A stretch of 64,000 nucleotides of DNA, taken from assembly GCF_003628145.1 (NCBI RefSeq), contig NZ_RBZV01000001.1, positions 1,021,906-1,085,905 of the forward strand, in the 5' to 3' direction. The stretch's first letter is position 1. Each line of letters starts with the position of its first letter. A model generated the notes under the pieces. It had not been told where the DNA came from and did no database searches. It saw only the letters and a list, made by a program, of their open reading frames with translations. Positions 51,346-60,737 of the stretch are shown in pieces. Source of the stretch: Trinickia fusca. GTDB taxonomy: Bacteria > Pseudomonadota > Gammaproteobacteria > Burkholderiales > Burkholderiaceae. The position numbers and the translations under genes are program-made.

Positions 51346-52989
51346 TCACGCTTGCAGGCTCGCTTCCAGCAGTTTGCGCGTGTACGGATGAGTCGGATTC
51401 GAGAAGATTCTTCCGACGTCTCCCGTCTCCACGATCACCCCGTTTTGCATGACCGCCACGCGGTGCGCCATCGCCCCGATGACGGCCAGGTCGTGGCTGA
51501 TGAAGACGAAGCCGAGGTTGTACTTGCGCTGCAGTCCGGTCAGCAGCATCAACACCTGCTGCTGAATCGACACGTCGAGCGCGCTCGTCGGCTCGTCCAG
51601 CACGAGCAGCCGCGGCTCGAGTACCAACGCGCGCGCAATGGCGATGCGTTGCCGTTGCCCGCCCGAAAACTCGTGCGGATAGCGCGCGAGCGCCGTGCGA
51701 TCGATCCCTACTTCATGGAGCATCGCGACGACCTTCTCCCGCCGAGCCTGTGCGTCGAGCTGTGGCTGGTGCAGCGCGAGGCCCTCGCCGACGATGCGCT
51801 CGATCGTCTGGCGCGGAGAAAGCGAGCTGAAGGGATCTTGAAACACGACCTGCATGTTCGAGCGCAGCTGCGTCTGCTCGCCGCCGCGATAGCTCGCGAG
51901 CGGCCTGCCCTGAAAAACGATGGCGCCGTTCGACGTGCGCTGCAAGCCGAGCAGCGCCATCGCGAGCGTCGATTTGCCCGAGCCCGACTCGCCGACGATA
52001 CCGAGCGTTTCGCCTTGCCGCACCGACACACTCGCGTTCGAGACGGCGTCGAAGCGCCCCTTGCGGAACCATCCTTCCATACCGGGCAGCTTCGTGCGGA
52101 ATGTCACCGACACGTCGTGCGCCTCCAGCACGGACGCCGCGACCGGTGGCACGACTTCGATTGCGCGCCGCGGCCGACTTTCGAGCAGCTTGCGCGTATA
52201 CGGATGCTGAGGCGCGCTGAAGATTTGGTCGACGCTCGCGCATTCGACGAGCGTCCCGCGTTCCATGACGGCAACGCGCTCGGCAAAGCGCCGCACGAGA
52301 TTCAGATCATGCGTGATCAAGAGCACGGCCATGCCGCGCTTTTGCCCTTCATCGCGCTGCAGCTCGAGCAGCAGGTCGACGATCTGCGCGCGGATCGTCA
52401 CGTCGAGCGCCGTCGTCGGCTCATCCGCCAGCAGCAGGCGCGGCCGGCATGCCAGCGCCATGGCGATCATCGCGCGCTGCCGCTGCCCGCCCGACAACTG
52501 ATGCGGATAGCTGAGCACGCGCTTGCCGGGCTCGGCAATGCCGGTGCGAGCCAGTAGCGCGACCGCCCGGCGCTTGGCCTCGACCGGGGGCACGCCGTCG
52601 TGCACGACGATCGTCTCCGCGATCTGTTCGCCGATCGTATACAGCGGGTTCAGCGCCGTCATCGGTTCCTGGAAGATCATCGCGATATCGGAGCCGCGCA
52701 GGCCGCGCATCTCGCGCTCGCTCTTTTTCGTCAGATCTTCGCCGCCGAAGCGGATCGCCCCGCTCACCTGCGCGTCGCGCAAGAGCCGCAGCACGGCCAG
52801 TGCCGTCACGCTCTTGCCCGACCCCGATTCGCCGACGAGCGCCACGCGCTCGCCACGGCCGATCGCGAGCGTGACGTCGTTGACGGCGACCGTCTCGCCG
52901 AAGCGCACATGCAAGCGCTCGAGCGACAGCAGCGGCTCGGGCGAGGCGGCATCCGTGTGCGGTGTGTTCGGCATCGCAGCTTGACTCAT
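51346..52989 (-). CDS. yejF: Peptide ABC transporter, fused double ATPase (YejF)
   Basis: A 547-residue protein with two ABC domains in one chain, powering uptake through the adjacent permeases. Each half has GESGSGKS, (L/F)SGGQRQR and LLVLDEPT / LLLADEPT; the C-terminal helices of the first ([15 protein letters not shown]) are typical of oligopeptide ATPases. The ATG at 52989 overlaps the yejE stop (ATGA). Last gene of yejA-B-E-F. Confidence 0.93.
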   Translation of the reverse strand: MSQAAMPNTPHTDAASPEPLLSLERLHVRFGETVAVNDVTLAIGRGERVALVGESGSGKSVTALAVLRLLRDAQVSGAIRFGGEDLTKKSEREMRGLRGSDIAMIFQEPMTALNPLYTIGEQIAETIVVHDGVPPVEAKRRAVALLARTGIAEPGKRVLSYPHQLSGGQRQRAMIAMALACRPRLLLADEPTTALDVTIRAQIVDLLLELQRDEGQKRGMAVLLITHDLNLVRRFAERVAVMERGTLVECASVDQIFSAPQHPYTRKLLESRPRRAIEVVPPVAASVLEAHDVSVTFRTKLPGMEGWFRKGRFDAVSNASVSVRQGETLGIVGESGSGKSTLAMALLGLQRTSNGAIVFQGRPLASYRGGEQTQLRSNMQVVFQDPFSSLSPRQTIERIVGEGLALHQPQLDAQARREKVVAMLHEVGIDRTALARYPHEFSGGQRQRIAIARALVLEPRLLVLDEPTSALDVSIQQQVLMLLTGLQRKYNLGFVFISHDLAVIGAMAHRVAVMQNGVIVETGDVGRIFSNPTHPYTRKLLEASLQA

Positions 52990-54098
52990 TGATTCCCTCC
53001 GGCGCGCATGACGTCGGCGACGCGCGTATCGAGCGCATTGCGCAGCGCATCGCCCATGAACGTGAGCAGCAGCAGCGTCGCGACGAGCACACCGAACGTC
53101 GACAGCGAAATCCACCACGCATCGAGGTTGGCCTTGCCTTGCGCAAGCAGCTCGCCGAGGCTCGGCGTGGGCGACGGCACGCCGAGACCCAGAAAGTCGA
53201 GACTCGTGAGCGCCAGGATCGAACCGCTCATGCGAAACGGCAGGAAGGTGATCACCGGCGTCAAGCTGTTGGGCAGGACGTGACGCCAGATGATCTGCCA
53301 GTTCGACAGGCCCATCGCGCGCGCAGCCCGCACATAGTCCTGCGTGCGATTGCGCAGGAACTCGGCGCGCACGTAGTCGGCCAGGCCGATCCAGCCGAAC
53401 AACGACAGCAGTACGAGCAGCAACAGCAGGCTCGGCTCGAAGATCGAAGCGAAGATGATCAGCAAGTAGAGCTCGGGCAATGCGCTCCAGATCTCGATGA
53501 GCCGCTGCCCGACGATATCGGTTCGTCCTCCGAAATAGCCTTGCACGGCCCCGGCCAGAATCCCGAGCACGCTGCCGATGAACGTCAGCACGAGCGCGAA
53601 TTTGACCGACACGCCGAAACCATAAAGCAGCCGCGCGAAGACGTCGCGCCCTTGCGTGTCGGTGCCAAGCCAGTTTTCGCGGGTGGGCGGCGCGGGATTC
53701 GGCGCGCGCGAGAAGTAGTTCAGCGAGTCGTAGTAATAGTGATTGGGCGGATACACGGCGAAGTTGCCGGGCAGCTCGAAGCGATGCCGGATATACGGAT
53801 CGAGGTAGTCGGCCGGCGTCGGGAAATCGCCGCCGAAGGTAGTTTCCGCGTACGTCTTGACGAGCGGAAAGTACAGCTGGCCGTGGTAGCGCGCGACGAT
53901 CGGCTTGTCATTCGACCACAGCGGCCCGGCCACGCTCGCGAGGAACGCCACGACGAAGACGATGAGGCTCCAGTAGCCGAGCCGATCGGACTTGAAGCGC
54001 CGCCACACCCGGCGCATCGGCGACGGCGACGCCATGACGGCGTCCAGTTCGCTGCGCGGCGCGGCATCGGCGTCGATACGGGGACGAGCTCGGCTCAA
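52986..54098 (-). CDS. yejE: Peptide ABC transporter permease (YejE)
   Basis: A 370-residue inner-membrane permease with about six segments. The N-terminal RVWRRFKSDRLGYWSL is the OppC-type start, and the EAA-like loop is RAARAMGLSNWQIIWRHVLPN (in part). The periplasmic loop is long, as in YejE. The start is a TTG at 54098 with GGAG seven bases upstream inside the yejB end; the next in-frame ATG (54035) would truncate it by 21 residues. Confidence 0.92.
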   Translation of the reverse strand: MSRARPRIDADAAPRSELDAVMASPSPMRRVWRRFKSDRLGYWSLIVFVVAFLASVAGPLWSNDKPIVARYHGQLYFPLVKTYAETTFGGDFPTPADYLDPYIRHRFELPGNFAVYPPNHYYYDSLNYFSRAPNPAPPTRENWLGTDTQGRDVFARLLYGFGVSVKFALVLTFIGSVLGILAGAVQGYFGGRTDIVGQRLIEIWSALPELYLLIIFASIFEPSLLLLLVLLSLFGWIGLADYVRAEFLRNRTQDYVRAARAMGLSNWQIIWRHVLPNSLTPVITFLPFRMSGSILALTSLDFLGLGVPSPTPSLGELLAQGKANLDAWWISLSTFGVLVATLLLLTFMGDALRNALDTRVADVMRAGGNQ

Positions 54099-54099
54099 C

Positions 54100-55155
54100 T
54101 CAGCGCTCCAGTTGTTCGAATTGAATGCGCGGATCGACCCAGACGTAGCAGAGATCGGAGATGAGCTTCGTGGCGAGGCCGATCAGCGTGAAGAGATAAA
54201 GCGTGCCGAGCACGACCGGATAATCACGGCGCACGACCGACTCGTACGACAGCAGACCGAGCCCGTCGAGCGAGAACAGCGTCTCGATCAGCAGGCTGCC
54301 CGTGAAGAACGCACCGATGAACGCGGCGGGAAAGCCGACCACGAGTGGCAGCATGGCGTTGCGAAACACGTGCTTCCACAGCACGCGCCGCTCGCTCAGG
54401 CCTTTGGCGCGTGCAGTCAGGACGTACTGCTTCTTGATCTCGTCGAGAAACGCGTTCTTGGTCAGCATCGTGATGACGGCAAAGCTGCCCACGACCGACG
54501 CCGTCACGGGCAACGCGATATGCCATAGGTAGTCCGCGATCTTGCCGCCGACGCTCAGCTGCGCGAAGTTGTCCGACACGAGTCCGCGCAGCGGAAACAG
54601 CTGCAGGAATGAGCCGCCGCCGAACAGCACGAGCAGCAGGACGCCTAGCACGAAGCCCGGGATCGCATAGCCGATGAGCACGATGAGGCTCGACGCGACG
54701 TCGAACGACGAGCCGTTGCGCACGGCCTTGGCGATGCCGAGCGGCACCGAGATCAAGTAGGTGAGGAAGAACGTCCACAGCCCGATGCTGATCGACACCG
54801 GGAGCTTCGAGACGATGAGCGACCACACGCTCTGATGATGGAAGTAGCTTTGCCCGAGGTCGAAACGCGCAAAGCGCGTGAGCATGAGCCAATAGCGTGT
54901 GAGCGGCGGCTTATCGAAGCCGTACAGCACCTTGAGCTGCGCGATCTGCTGGGCATCGACGCCGCTGTGCGCACGCAAGCCGAACGGCGGTGCCTGCCCT
55001 TCCTGTACCGCACCCTTGCGCAACTCGTAGGCGGCCTGCTCGACAGGGCCGCCCGGCACGAACTGGATCACGACGAACGTAAGCGTCAGCACACCAATCA
55101 GCGTCGGGATCATCAACAGCAATCGTTTGAGAATGTAGCTCCACATGGTGGCCAT
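54100..55155 (-). CDS. yejB: Peptide ABC transporter permease (YejB)
   Basis: A 351-residue OppB-type permease: MWSYILKRLLLMIPTLIG start, then about six segments and the loop TARAKGLSERRVLWKHVFRNA (in part). It translocates the peptide with YejE. ATG at 55155 or at 55146 (three codons later). 46 bases downstream of yejA. Confidence 0.93.
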   Translation of the reverse strand: MATMWSYILKRLLLMIPTLIGVLTLTFVVIQFVPGGPVEQAAYELRKGAVQEGQAPPFGLRAHSGVDAQQIAQLKVLYGFDKPPLTRYWLMLTRFARFDLGQSYFHHQSVWSLIVSKLPVSISIGLWTFFLTYLISVPLGIAKAVRNGSSFDVASSLIVLIGYAIPGFVLGVLLLVLFGGGSFLQLFPLRGLVSDNFAQLSVGGKIADYLWHIALPVTASVVGSFAVITMLTKNAFLDEIKKQYVLTARAKGLSERRVLWKHVFRNAMLPLVVGFPAAFIGAFFTGSLLIETLFSLDGLGLLSYESVVRRDYPVVLGTLYLFTLIGLATKLISDLCYVWVDPRIQFEQLER

Positions 55156-55201
55156 CCGTGCATGGGGCGAATCGTATTGATCGGTGCTCGCCGAGCGCGA
55201 C

Positions 55202-57091
55202 TCAATGCGTAGCGGGGACTTGGGCTTGGCTTTGGGCCTGCGCTTGCGAAGGCGGCGCGCGCCACCACGTCGAGACGATCCAGCCTTCCGCCGAATAGTA
55301 CAGCGGCAGCGTCTTCGGATAGCGCAGCGTATTCACGTAAGCAATGCGGTGGGTATTGCTGTACCACTGCGGCACGACGTAATAGCCGTACATGAGCACA
55401 CGATCGAGCGCACGCGACGCATCGATGAGTTGCTCGCGCGTTTGCGCATGCACGAGCGGGCGCAGCAGTGCGTCGATGGCCCGGGACTTCAAGCCCATGA
55501 GATTGTCGGAACCTTGTTGGTCGGCCGATTGGCTGCTAAAGCGCGACACCTGCTCGACGCCCGGCACTTGGACGTCGGGATAGCGCAGCGTCGTCGCATC
55601 GAAGTCGAACGAGTCGTAGCGCTTCTGGATCAGCGCGTAGTCGACGGTGCGATACGTCGCGCGAATGCCGAGCTTGGCAAGGTTGCGGATATAGGCGGTA
55701 AAGACGGGCTCCATCGACGGCCCCTGCCCCGAATCCTCGAGAATCTCGAACGCGAACGGCTGACCCTGCGCGTTACGCAGCGCGCCGTCGCGGTAGGTCC
55801 AGCCGGCCTCGGCCAGCAACGCGCGCGCCTTGAGGAGATTCTCGCGCAACGAGTTCGGCGAATCGGTGCTCGGCTGCACCGTCATGGGCCCAAACACGGC
55901 CGGATTCAGTTGCGCGCGCAACGGCTCGAGCAGCGCCAATTCGCCTGCACTCGGCATGCCCGTCGCCTGCAAGTCGCTATCGGCGAAATAGCTGTTGAGC
56001 CGCGTATAGGCGCCGAAGAACAACCGCTGGTTCAGCCATTCGAAATCGAACGCGAGATCGAGCGCCTGGCGCACGCGCACGTCGCGAAACAGCGGCCGGC
56101 GCAGGTTCATCACCATGCCCTGCATGCCTGCGCCGTTGTGGTGACGGAACGCCTGCTTGATCAGCTCGCCGTCGTCGAAGCGCTTGCCGACGTCACGGCG
56201 TACCCAGTTACGCGCGACGTATTCGACCATCGCGTCGTACTCGCCGGCCTTGAACGCTTCGAGCCGTGCGGTGGGATCGGCATAAAGCTTGTACGTGACA
56301 CGCTCGAAGTTGTTGGTGCCGACCCGCACGGGTAACGCGGCCCCCCAATAGTTCGGATCGCGGCGAAACGTGATCGTGTGGCCGCCGTCGTAGCGCTCGA
56401 TCCGATACGGACCGCTGCCGATCGGCTGCTGGAATGCGAGCCGGTCGAACGGCACACGCGAGCCGTCCGCATTCAAGCCCCACTTGTGCGAAAACACGGG
56501 AATGCCCCCGGCCAGCAACGGCAACCCGCGATCGGGCTGCCGGAAATCGAAGCGGACGGTAGCCGCGTCGACGACCACGGCGCGCAAGATGTCGGCGTAA
56601 TACGCAGCGAACTGCGGCGCCGCTTGTGGACTCTTGAGCGTGTCGAACGAGTACTTGACGTCCGCGGCCATGACGCGATCGCCGTTCGAGAAGCGCGCAC
56701 GCGGATTGAGGTGGAACGTGACCGAGAGGCGATCAGGCGCGATGCGGATATCGTCGGCGAGCAGCCCATAGGCCGATGCGACTTCGTCCGCGCTCCCCGT
56801 CACCAGACTCTCGAACAGCATGTCGATACCGGGCGCCGGATTGCCGCGCATCGTGAACGGGTTGAACTTGTCGAAGCTCGTCAGGCGGTTCGGGTTGGCA
56901 AGGACGAGCGTGCCGTCCTTGGGGGCATCGGGGTTCACGTAGTCGAAGTGCGTGAAGCCTGGCGGGTACTTAGGATCGCCGAATTGCGCGATCGCATAGG
57001 CCGCCGAAGCAGGCTGCGACGCACCGAATGCCAATACGCAACACAACATCCACCAGAAGCGTCGCGCGAAGATCCGGCGCAAGCCTGTCAT
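55202..57091 (-). CDS. yejA: Peptide ABC transporter substrate-binding protein (YejA)
   Basis: A 629-residue periplasmic SBP_bac_5 protein. The signal peptide (WWMLCCVLAFGASQPASA) ends near residue 30. GDPKYPPGFTHFDYVNPDAPKDG is the YejA-group N-terminus (quoted in part as PPGFTHFDYVNPDAPKDG). Homologues bind peptides, including some peptide antibiotics, but the specificity here is unknown. The ATG at 57091 has AGAGGG eight bases upstream. First gene of the importer operon, divergent from fabI. Confidence 0.93.
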   Translation of the reverse strand: MTGLRRIFARRFWWMLCCVLAFGASQPASAAYAIAQFGDPKYPPGFTHFDYVNPDAPKDGTLVLANPNRLTSFDKFNPFTMRGNPAPGIDMLFESLVTGSADEVASAYGLLADDIRIAPDRLSVTFHLNPRARFSNGDRVMAADVKYSFDTLKSPQAAPQFAAYYADILRAVVVDAATVRFDFRQPDRGLPLLAGGIPVFSHKWGLNADGSRVPFDRLAFQQPIGSGPYRIERYDGGHTITFRRDPNYWGAALPVRVGTNNFERVTYKLYADPTARLEAFKAGEYDAMVEYVARNWVRRDVGKRFDDGELIKQAFRHHNGAGMQGMVMNLRRPLFRDVRVRQALDLAFDFEWLNQRLFFGAYTRLNSYFADSDLQATGMPSAGELALLEPLRAQLNPAVFGPMTVQPSTDSPNSLRENLLKARALLAEAGWTYRDGALRNAQGQPFAFEILEDSGQGPSMEPVFTAYIRNLAKLGIRATYRTVDYALIQKRYDSFDFDATTLRYPDVQVPGVEQVSRFSSQSADQQGSDNLMGLKSRAIDALLRPLVHAQTREQLIDASRALDRVLMYGYYVVPQWYSNTHRIAYVNTLRYPKTLPLYYSAEGWIVSTWWRAPPSQAQAQSQAQVPATH

Positions 57092-57110
57092 CAATAAGCC
57101 CTCTTGTCCG

Positions 57111-57120
57111 ACCGATCGGT
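57111..57120. promoter_or_regulatory. Palindrome between yejA and fabI
   Basis: ACCGATCGGT, a 10-bp perfect palindrome, is centred in the 129-base divergent gap, 20 bases upstream of the yejA ATG and about 100 upstream of fabI. The shape resembles TetR-family sites, but no regulator gene is adjacent. Confidence 0.35.
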
Positions 57121-57220
57121 AATGACGATATGAGAGAATTCTACCCAAATCCCCGCGCCGGCCATCCTGATGCACATCGCGTGCAATCGTCCGGCGGCAA
57201 TGATCACGTTAGGAGAATAC

Positions 57221-58012
57221 ATGGGCTTTCTCGCTGGAAAACGCATTTTGCTGACCGGTCTGCTGTCGAATCGCTCGATTGCCTACGGCATCGCGCAAGC
57301 TTGCAAGCGCGAGGGCGCCGAGCTCGCCTTCACGTATGTCGGCGACCGCTTCAAAGACCGCATCACCGAATTCGCGGCTGAATTCGGCAGCGAACTCGTG
57401 TTTCCGTGCGACGTCGCCGACGACGCGCAAATCGAAGCCCTGTTCGCTTCACTGAAGGAGCACTGGGACAGCTTCGACGGCCTCGTGCACTCGATCGGCT
57501 TTGCGCCGCGCGAAGCGATCGCGGGCGATTTCCTCGACGGCATGACGCGCGAAAACTTCCGCATCGCACACGACATCTCGGCCTACAGCTTCCCCGCCCT
57601 CGCAAAGGCGGCGCTGCCGATGCTGTCCGACAACGCCGCCCTGCTCACGCTGTCGTACCTCGGCGCGGAGAAGGTCATCCCCAACTACAACACGATGGGC
57701 GTGGCCAAGGCCGCACTCGAGGCGTGCGTGCGCTACATGTCGGTTTCGATGGGCGCCAAGGGCATTCGCGTCAACGGCATCTCGGCCGGCCCGATCAAGA
57801 CGCTGGCGGCCAGCGGCATCAAGGGCTTCGGCAAGATCCTCGACTTCGTCGAAGAGCACGCGCCGCTCAAGCGCAACGTCACGATCGAGCACGTCGGCAA
57901 CGCGGCCGCCTTCCTGCTCTCCGATCTTGCAGCCGGTGTGACGGCCGAGATCCTGCATGTCGACAGCGGCTTCAATGCCGTCGTCGGCGGTATGGCCGGC
58001 GTGAGCGAATAA
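57221..58012 (+). CDS. fabI: Enoyl-ACP reductase FabI
   Basis: FabI performs the last NADH-dependent reduction in each fatty-acid elongation cycle. The 263-residue SDR protein has [16 protein letters not shown] for the nucleotide site, the catalytic Tyr-6x-Lys as Y...(M)GVAKAALEA ([12 protein letters not shown]), and [19 protein letters not shown] at 57221 with AGGAGA; an upstream ATG would add 17 residues. Confidence 0.97.
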   Translation: MGFLAGKRILLTGLLSNRSIAYGIAQACKREGAELAFTYVGDRFKDRITEFAAEFGSELVFPCDVADDAQIEALFASLKEHWDSFDGLVHSIGFAPREAIAGDFLDGMTRENFRIAHDISAYSFPALAKAALPMLSDNAALLTLSYLGAEKVIPNYNTMGVAKAALEACVRYMSVSMGAKGIRVNGISAGPIKTLAASGIKGFGKILDFVEEHAPLKRNVTIEHVGNAAAFLLSDLAAGVTAEILHVDSGFNAVVGGMAGVSE

Positions 58013-58088
58013 CCGCTCTGGCTTGCCGCGATCGCATCATTTAAGTCGCGGCAACGCTACGTAAGCACTACAAACAAGCGCCAAAAAG

Positions 58089-58122
58089 AAAGCCGCCCCG
58101 GATTTACCGAGGCGGCTTTTTT
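58089..58122. terminator. Terminator between fabI and the His-rich gene
   Basis: AAAGCCGCC / GGCGGCTTT with a 13-base loop and T-runs on both sides, serving the convergent genes. Confidence 0.88.
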
Positions 58123-58177
58123 GCGTTTGGCGGCACGACCAGGTGCCGCGCCGATCATCGCGATCGGCGCTCAGCGA

Positions 58178-58516
58178 TCAGTGCCAGCCGCGGTGCTCGC
58201 CGTGATCATGGTCTTCGTGATCGTGGTCGTGCCCATGTCCGCGGTGCTCGTACCATTCGTCACGCCCCCAGTAACGGCGGCCATCCCAGTAGCGATCGCC
58301 ATGCCAGCCGATCACGACGACGGGTGCCGGCGCGTACACGACGGGCGGCGGCGCGTAGACGACGGGGGGCGGCGGTGCGTACACAGGAGCCGGGGCGACG
58401 TACACGGGCGCAGGAACACCGATGTTCACGCCGACGTTGACCCCGGCCATTGCCGCGCTCGACATGCCGATCGCGAGCGCACCGATCAGAAGCGGGACAA
58501 TGCGTGTGGTTTTCAT
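58178..58516 (-). CDS. Small exported protein with Pro/Val repeats and His-rich tail
   Basis: A 112-residue protein with a clear signal peptide (MKTTRIVPLLIGALAIGMSS..., cut near MAG). The middle has repeated APAPVY / PPPVVYAP units; then a WHGDRYWDGRRYWGRDEWYEH block; the last 20 residues alternate His with Asp/Glu (HGHDHDHEDHDHGEH). I do not recognise a characterised family; the His-Asp tail suggests metal binding in the periplasm or envelope. Similar YXW-rich exported proteins are common in Burkholderiaceae. Confidence 0.7.
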   Translation of the reverse strand: MKTTRIVPLLIGALAIGMSSAAMAGVNVGVNIGVPAPVYVAPAPVYAPPPPVVYAPPPVVYAPAPVVVIGWHGDRYWDGRRYWGRDEWYEHRGHGHDHDHEDHDHGEHRGWH

Positions 58517-58673
58517 CTTTTCACCTTCAATCTCAGATAACGACTCAGCCATCTGAGTCAGTGGTCCGACTATAGCCCAAGCCTTGCGGCAACCATATTT
58601 CGTATTTGTAACGGTTGATGCAGTAGATCGCTTGCAACACACCACTTGACTTGTTCGGCAATCCGAACGACCA

Positions 58674-59657
58674 CTACGCCTGAAAACTTGCCCGGTATCG
58701 CGCCGGGCTCGTCCCGAGTCGCTGCCTGAAATGGTGTCGCAACCCATCGGCCGAGCCGAAGCCTGCCGCCGTGGCGATGTGCTCGATCGGCATGGCGCTG
58801 GCTTCGAGCAGGCTACGCGCGTACGCGACACGCTCCTGGACCACCCACTCGCCCGGCGCCATGCCGGTGGCCTCTTCGAAACGTCGGATGAATGTGCGCC
58901 GGCTCATACCCGCCTGCTCGGCCAGTTCGACGATCGACAGCGTTTCGCTCAGATGTTCGCGCGCCCAGGCGAGCAGCGTCGCCAACGGATCCCCCTCTTC
59001 GCGCACGGGCCGCGCGATGAACTGGGCCTGGCCGCCTTCGCGGTGCGCGGGAATCACGAGCCGGCGCGCCACGGTATTGGCCACGGCCGGGCCGAAATCG
59101 TTCCGCACGATGTGGACACACAGGTCGAGACCAGCGGCCCGCCCGGCCGAAGTCAGGATGTCTCCTTCGTCGACATACAGCACCGCGGGATCGACCTGCA
59201 GATGCGGATAGCGACTCGCGAGCGCCTGCGCCTGCGCCCAATGCACGGCAACGCGCCGCCCGGCGAGCAGACCCGCGGCGGCGAGCACAAATACGCCCGA
59301 GCAGATCGATGCAATCCGTGCGCCGCGTGCGTGTGCGCGCAAGAGCGTGTCGAGAATCGCAGCTGGCGGAGCGGCATCGATGTCGTGCCAACCGGGCACG
59401 ATGATCAATCCAGCCTCGCTCACACGATCGAGCCCCGCATCGGCCACGATCCTGAAGCCGGTGCCGGCGCCGACCGGCTTCGTAGGCCGATCGGCGCAGA
59501 CGAGCACGCGATACCAGTCCTCACCCATCTCGTCGAGGCCGAACACTTCGGCGGCCAGGCCGAGCTCGAAGCCGTTGACGCCGTCGTACGCGAGGATCGC
59601 GACCGTGCGCTCGCGCAGCCGCGAACGTGGTCTTTTAATAGTGGGACGTGTTGGCAT
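58674..59657 (-). CDS. FtrA/GlxA-type AraC regulator with DJ-1/PfpI domain
   Basis: A 327-residue regulator. The N-terminal ~180 residues are a DJ-1/PfpI domain (AILAYDGVNGFELGLAAEVFG in part, SICSGVFVLAAAGLL with the nucleophile-position Cys, but probably non-enzymatic); the C-terminus is an AraC double helix-turn-helix (LAEQAGMSRRTFIRRF, IATAAGFGSADGLRHHFRQRLG in part). The ATG at 59657 is chosen because the promoter at 59665-59694 leaves no room for the alternative starts at 59678 or 59687. Divergent nitrilase gene is a likely target. Confidence 0.85.
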   Translation of the reverse strand: MPTRPTIKRPRSRLRERTVAILAYDGVNGFELGLAAEVFGLDEMGEDWYRVLVCADRPTKPVGAGTGFRIVADAGLDRVSEAGLIIVPGWHDIDAAPPAAILDTLLRAHARGARIASICSGVFVLAAAGLLAGRRVAVHWAQAQALASRYPHLQVDPAVLYVDEGDILTSAGRAAGLDLCVHIVRNDFGPAVANTVARRLVIPAHREGGQAQFIARPVREEGDPLATLLAWAREHLSETLSIVELAEQAGMSRRTFIRRFEEATGMAPGEWVVQERVAYARSLLEASAMPIEHIATAAGFGSADGLRHHFRQRLGTSPARYRASFQA

Positions 59658-59664
59658 GATTTTC

Positions 59665-59694
59665 ACTATATCTGTCATTCGTGCCACTGGTCAA
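59665..59694 (-). promoter_or_regulatory. Candidate promoter of the FtrA-like gene, giving a leaderless mRNA
   Basis: Minus strand TTGACC (59694-59689), 18 bp, TATAGT (59670-59665). The predicted start falls within a base or two of the ATG at 59657, so the mRNA would be leaderless; no Shine-Dalgarno precedes any candidate start. Confidence 0.5.
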
Positions 59695-59774
59695 TCAAAG
59701 GTCGCACGCGCATAGTTCGCCGTATCGATTCGAAGGTTCCTTTTCATTCCCGACCCGACTATACGAGGCCAGCC

Positions 59775-60551
59775 ATGAAACTCACGGTATGTGAACTACC
59801 CGACGATCCCGCTGCGATGGATGCCGCCTGGGACCATTTGGAACGCACCCTGAAGGCCGAGCCGACCGACGTGCTCGTATTGCCCGAATTCGCGGGCGTC
59901 AGCAGCTTCTGGACGCGCCCTACCTTCGATGCACACGTATGGCGCGAAGCCGTCGCGCTCCAGGCCCAGTTGCCCGAGCGCTTTGCACGCCTGGCCGCGC
60001 GTAGGGTCCTCGGTAGCCGTGTCGTCGAAGTCGACGGTCGGCGCCTCAATCAAAGCTTCCTTTGGACTCCTACTGAAGGCTTCCAAGCGGGCCGTGCCAA
60101 AGCCTGGCTGCCGCAGGAAGAAGGTGCATGGGAGGAAACGTGGTTCGATCGCGGTGAGCCCCTCATCGAACCGACCGTGCACGAAGGCTTGAGCTTCGCG
60201 ACGCTGATGTGCACCGAGGTCGTGGTCAGCCATGCGCCTTGGCCGCTCGGCCATGCCGGCGTGCAGCTGATTGCGGTGCCGCGCACAACGGGTGGCCACC
60301 GGCGCTGGGAAGTCGCGACGCAAATGGCGGCGATCCTCTCAGGCGCGTTCGTGGCCTCCGCCAATCGGCGCGGTGACGATTTTGCCGGCGGCAGTTGGAT
60401 CGTCGATCCCGACGGCACCGAGCTCGCGCGTACCGATGCACACCAGCCCGTGGTGACGATCGAGGTCGATCTCGCCCAGACGCACGCGGCACGCGGCACC
60501 TACCCGCGTAACATCGCCGATCCGTTCGGCACCTGGCGCCGCGCTCCGTGA
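59775..60551 (+). CDS. Carbon-nitrogen hydrolase (nitrilase superfamily)
   Basis: A 258-residue amidase-like enzyme. The catalytic triad is visible: Glu in LVLPEFAG, Lys in RAKAWLPQEEG, Cys in LMCTEVV. Substrate unknown. It lies opposite the FtrA-like regulator, an arrangement seen for regulated amidases. ATG at 59775 with GAGG about 9 bases before it. Confidence 0.88.
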   Translation: MKLTVCELPDDPAAMDAAWDHLERTLKAEPTDVLVLPEFAGVSSFWTRPTFDAHVWREAVALQAQLPERFARLAARRVLGSRVVEVDGRRLNQSFLWTPTEGFQAGRAKAWLPQEEGAWEETWFDRGEPLIEPTVHEGLSFATLMCTEVVVSHAPWPLGHAGVQLIAVPRTTGGHRRWEVATQMAAILSGAFVASANRRGDDFAGGSWIVDPDGTELARTDAHQPVVTIEVDLAQTHAARGTYPRNIADPFGTWRRAP

Positions 60552-60563
60552 TCTGCAGGTGCG

Positions 60564-60731
60564 TTAGTTAGTGGGTGCGCCCAGCATGCGGCTCATCCCC
60601 GTCATGCTGGGGAAAATCCACCAGCCATCATGTCCTGTCGGCGGCTTCTGCGCGGCGGTGCTGATCCATTCGATGTTCGACTTGCCACCCATTTGCAGTC
60701 CAATAGATGTCGAGCAGCGGCGCAGAATCAT
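60564..60731 (-). CDS. Small ORF or gene remnant, unrecognised
   Basis: A 55-residue frame begins 6 bases after the stop of the DUF6795-like gene, on the same strand. A second, overlapping frame starts at 60735 (MNDSAPLLDIYWTANG) and closes after 35 codons; joining the two with a frameshift would read MNDSAPLLDIYWTANG then IEWISTAAQKPPTGHDGWWI. This looks like the ends of a longer protein that lost its middle. No function assigned. Confidence 0.3.
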   Translation of the reverse strand: MILRRCSTSIGLQMGGKSNIEWISTAAQKPPTGHDGWWIFPSMTGMSRMLGAPTN

Positions 60732-60737
60732 TCATCC

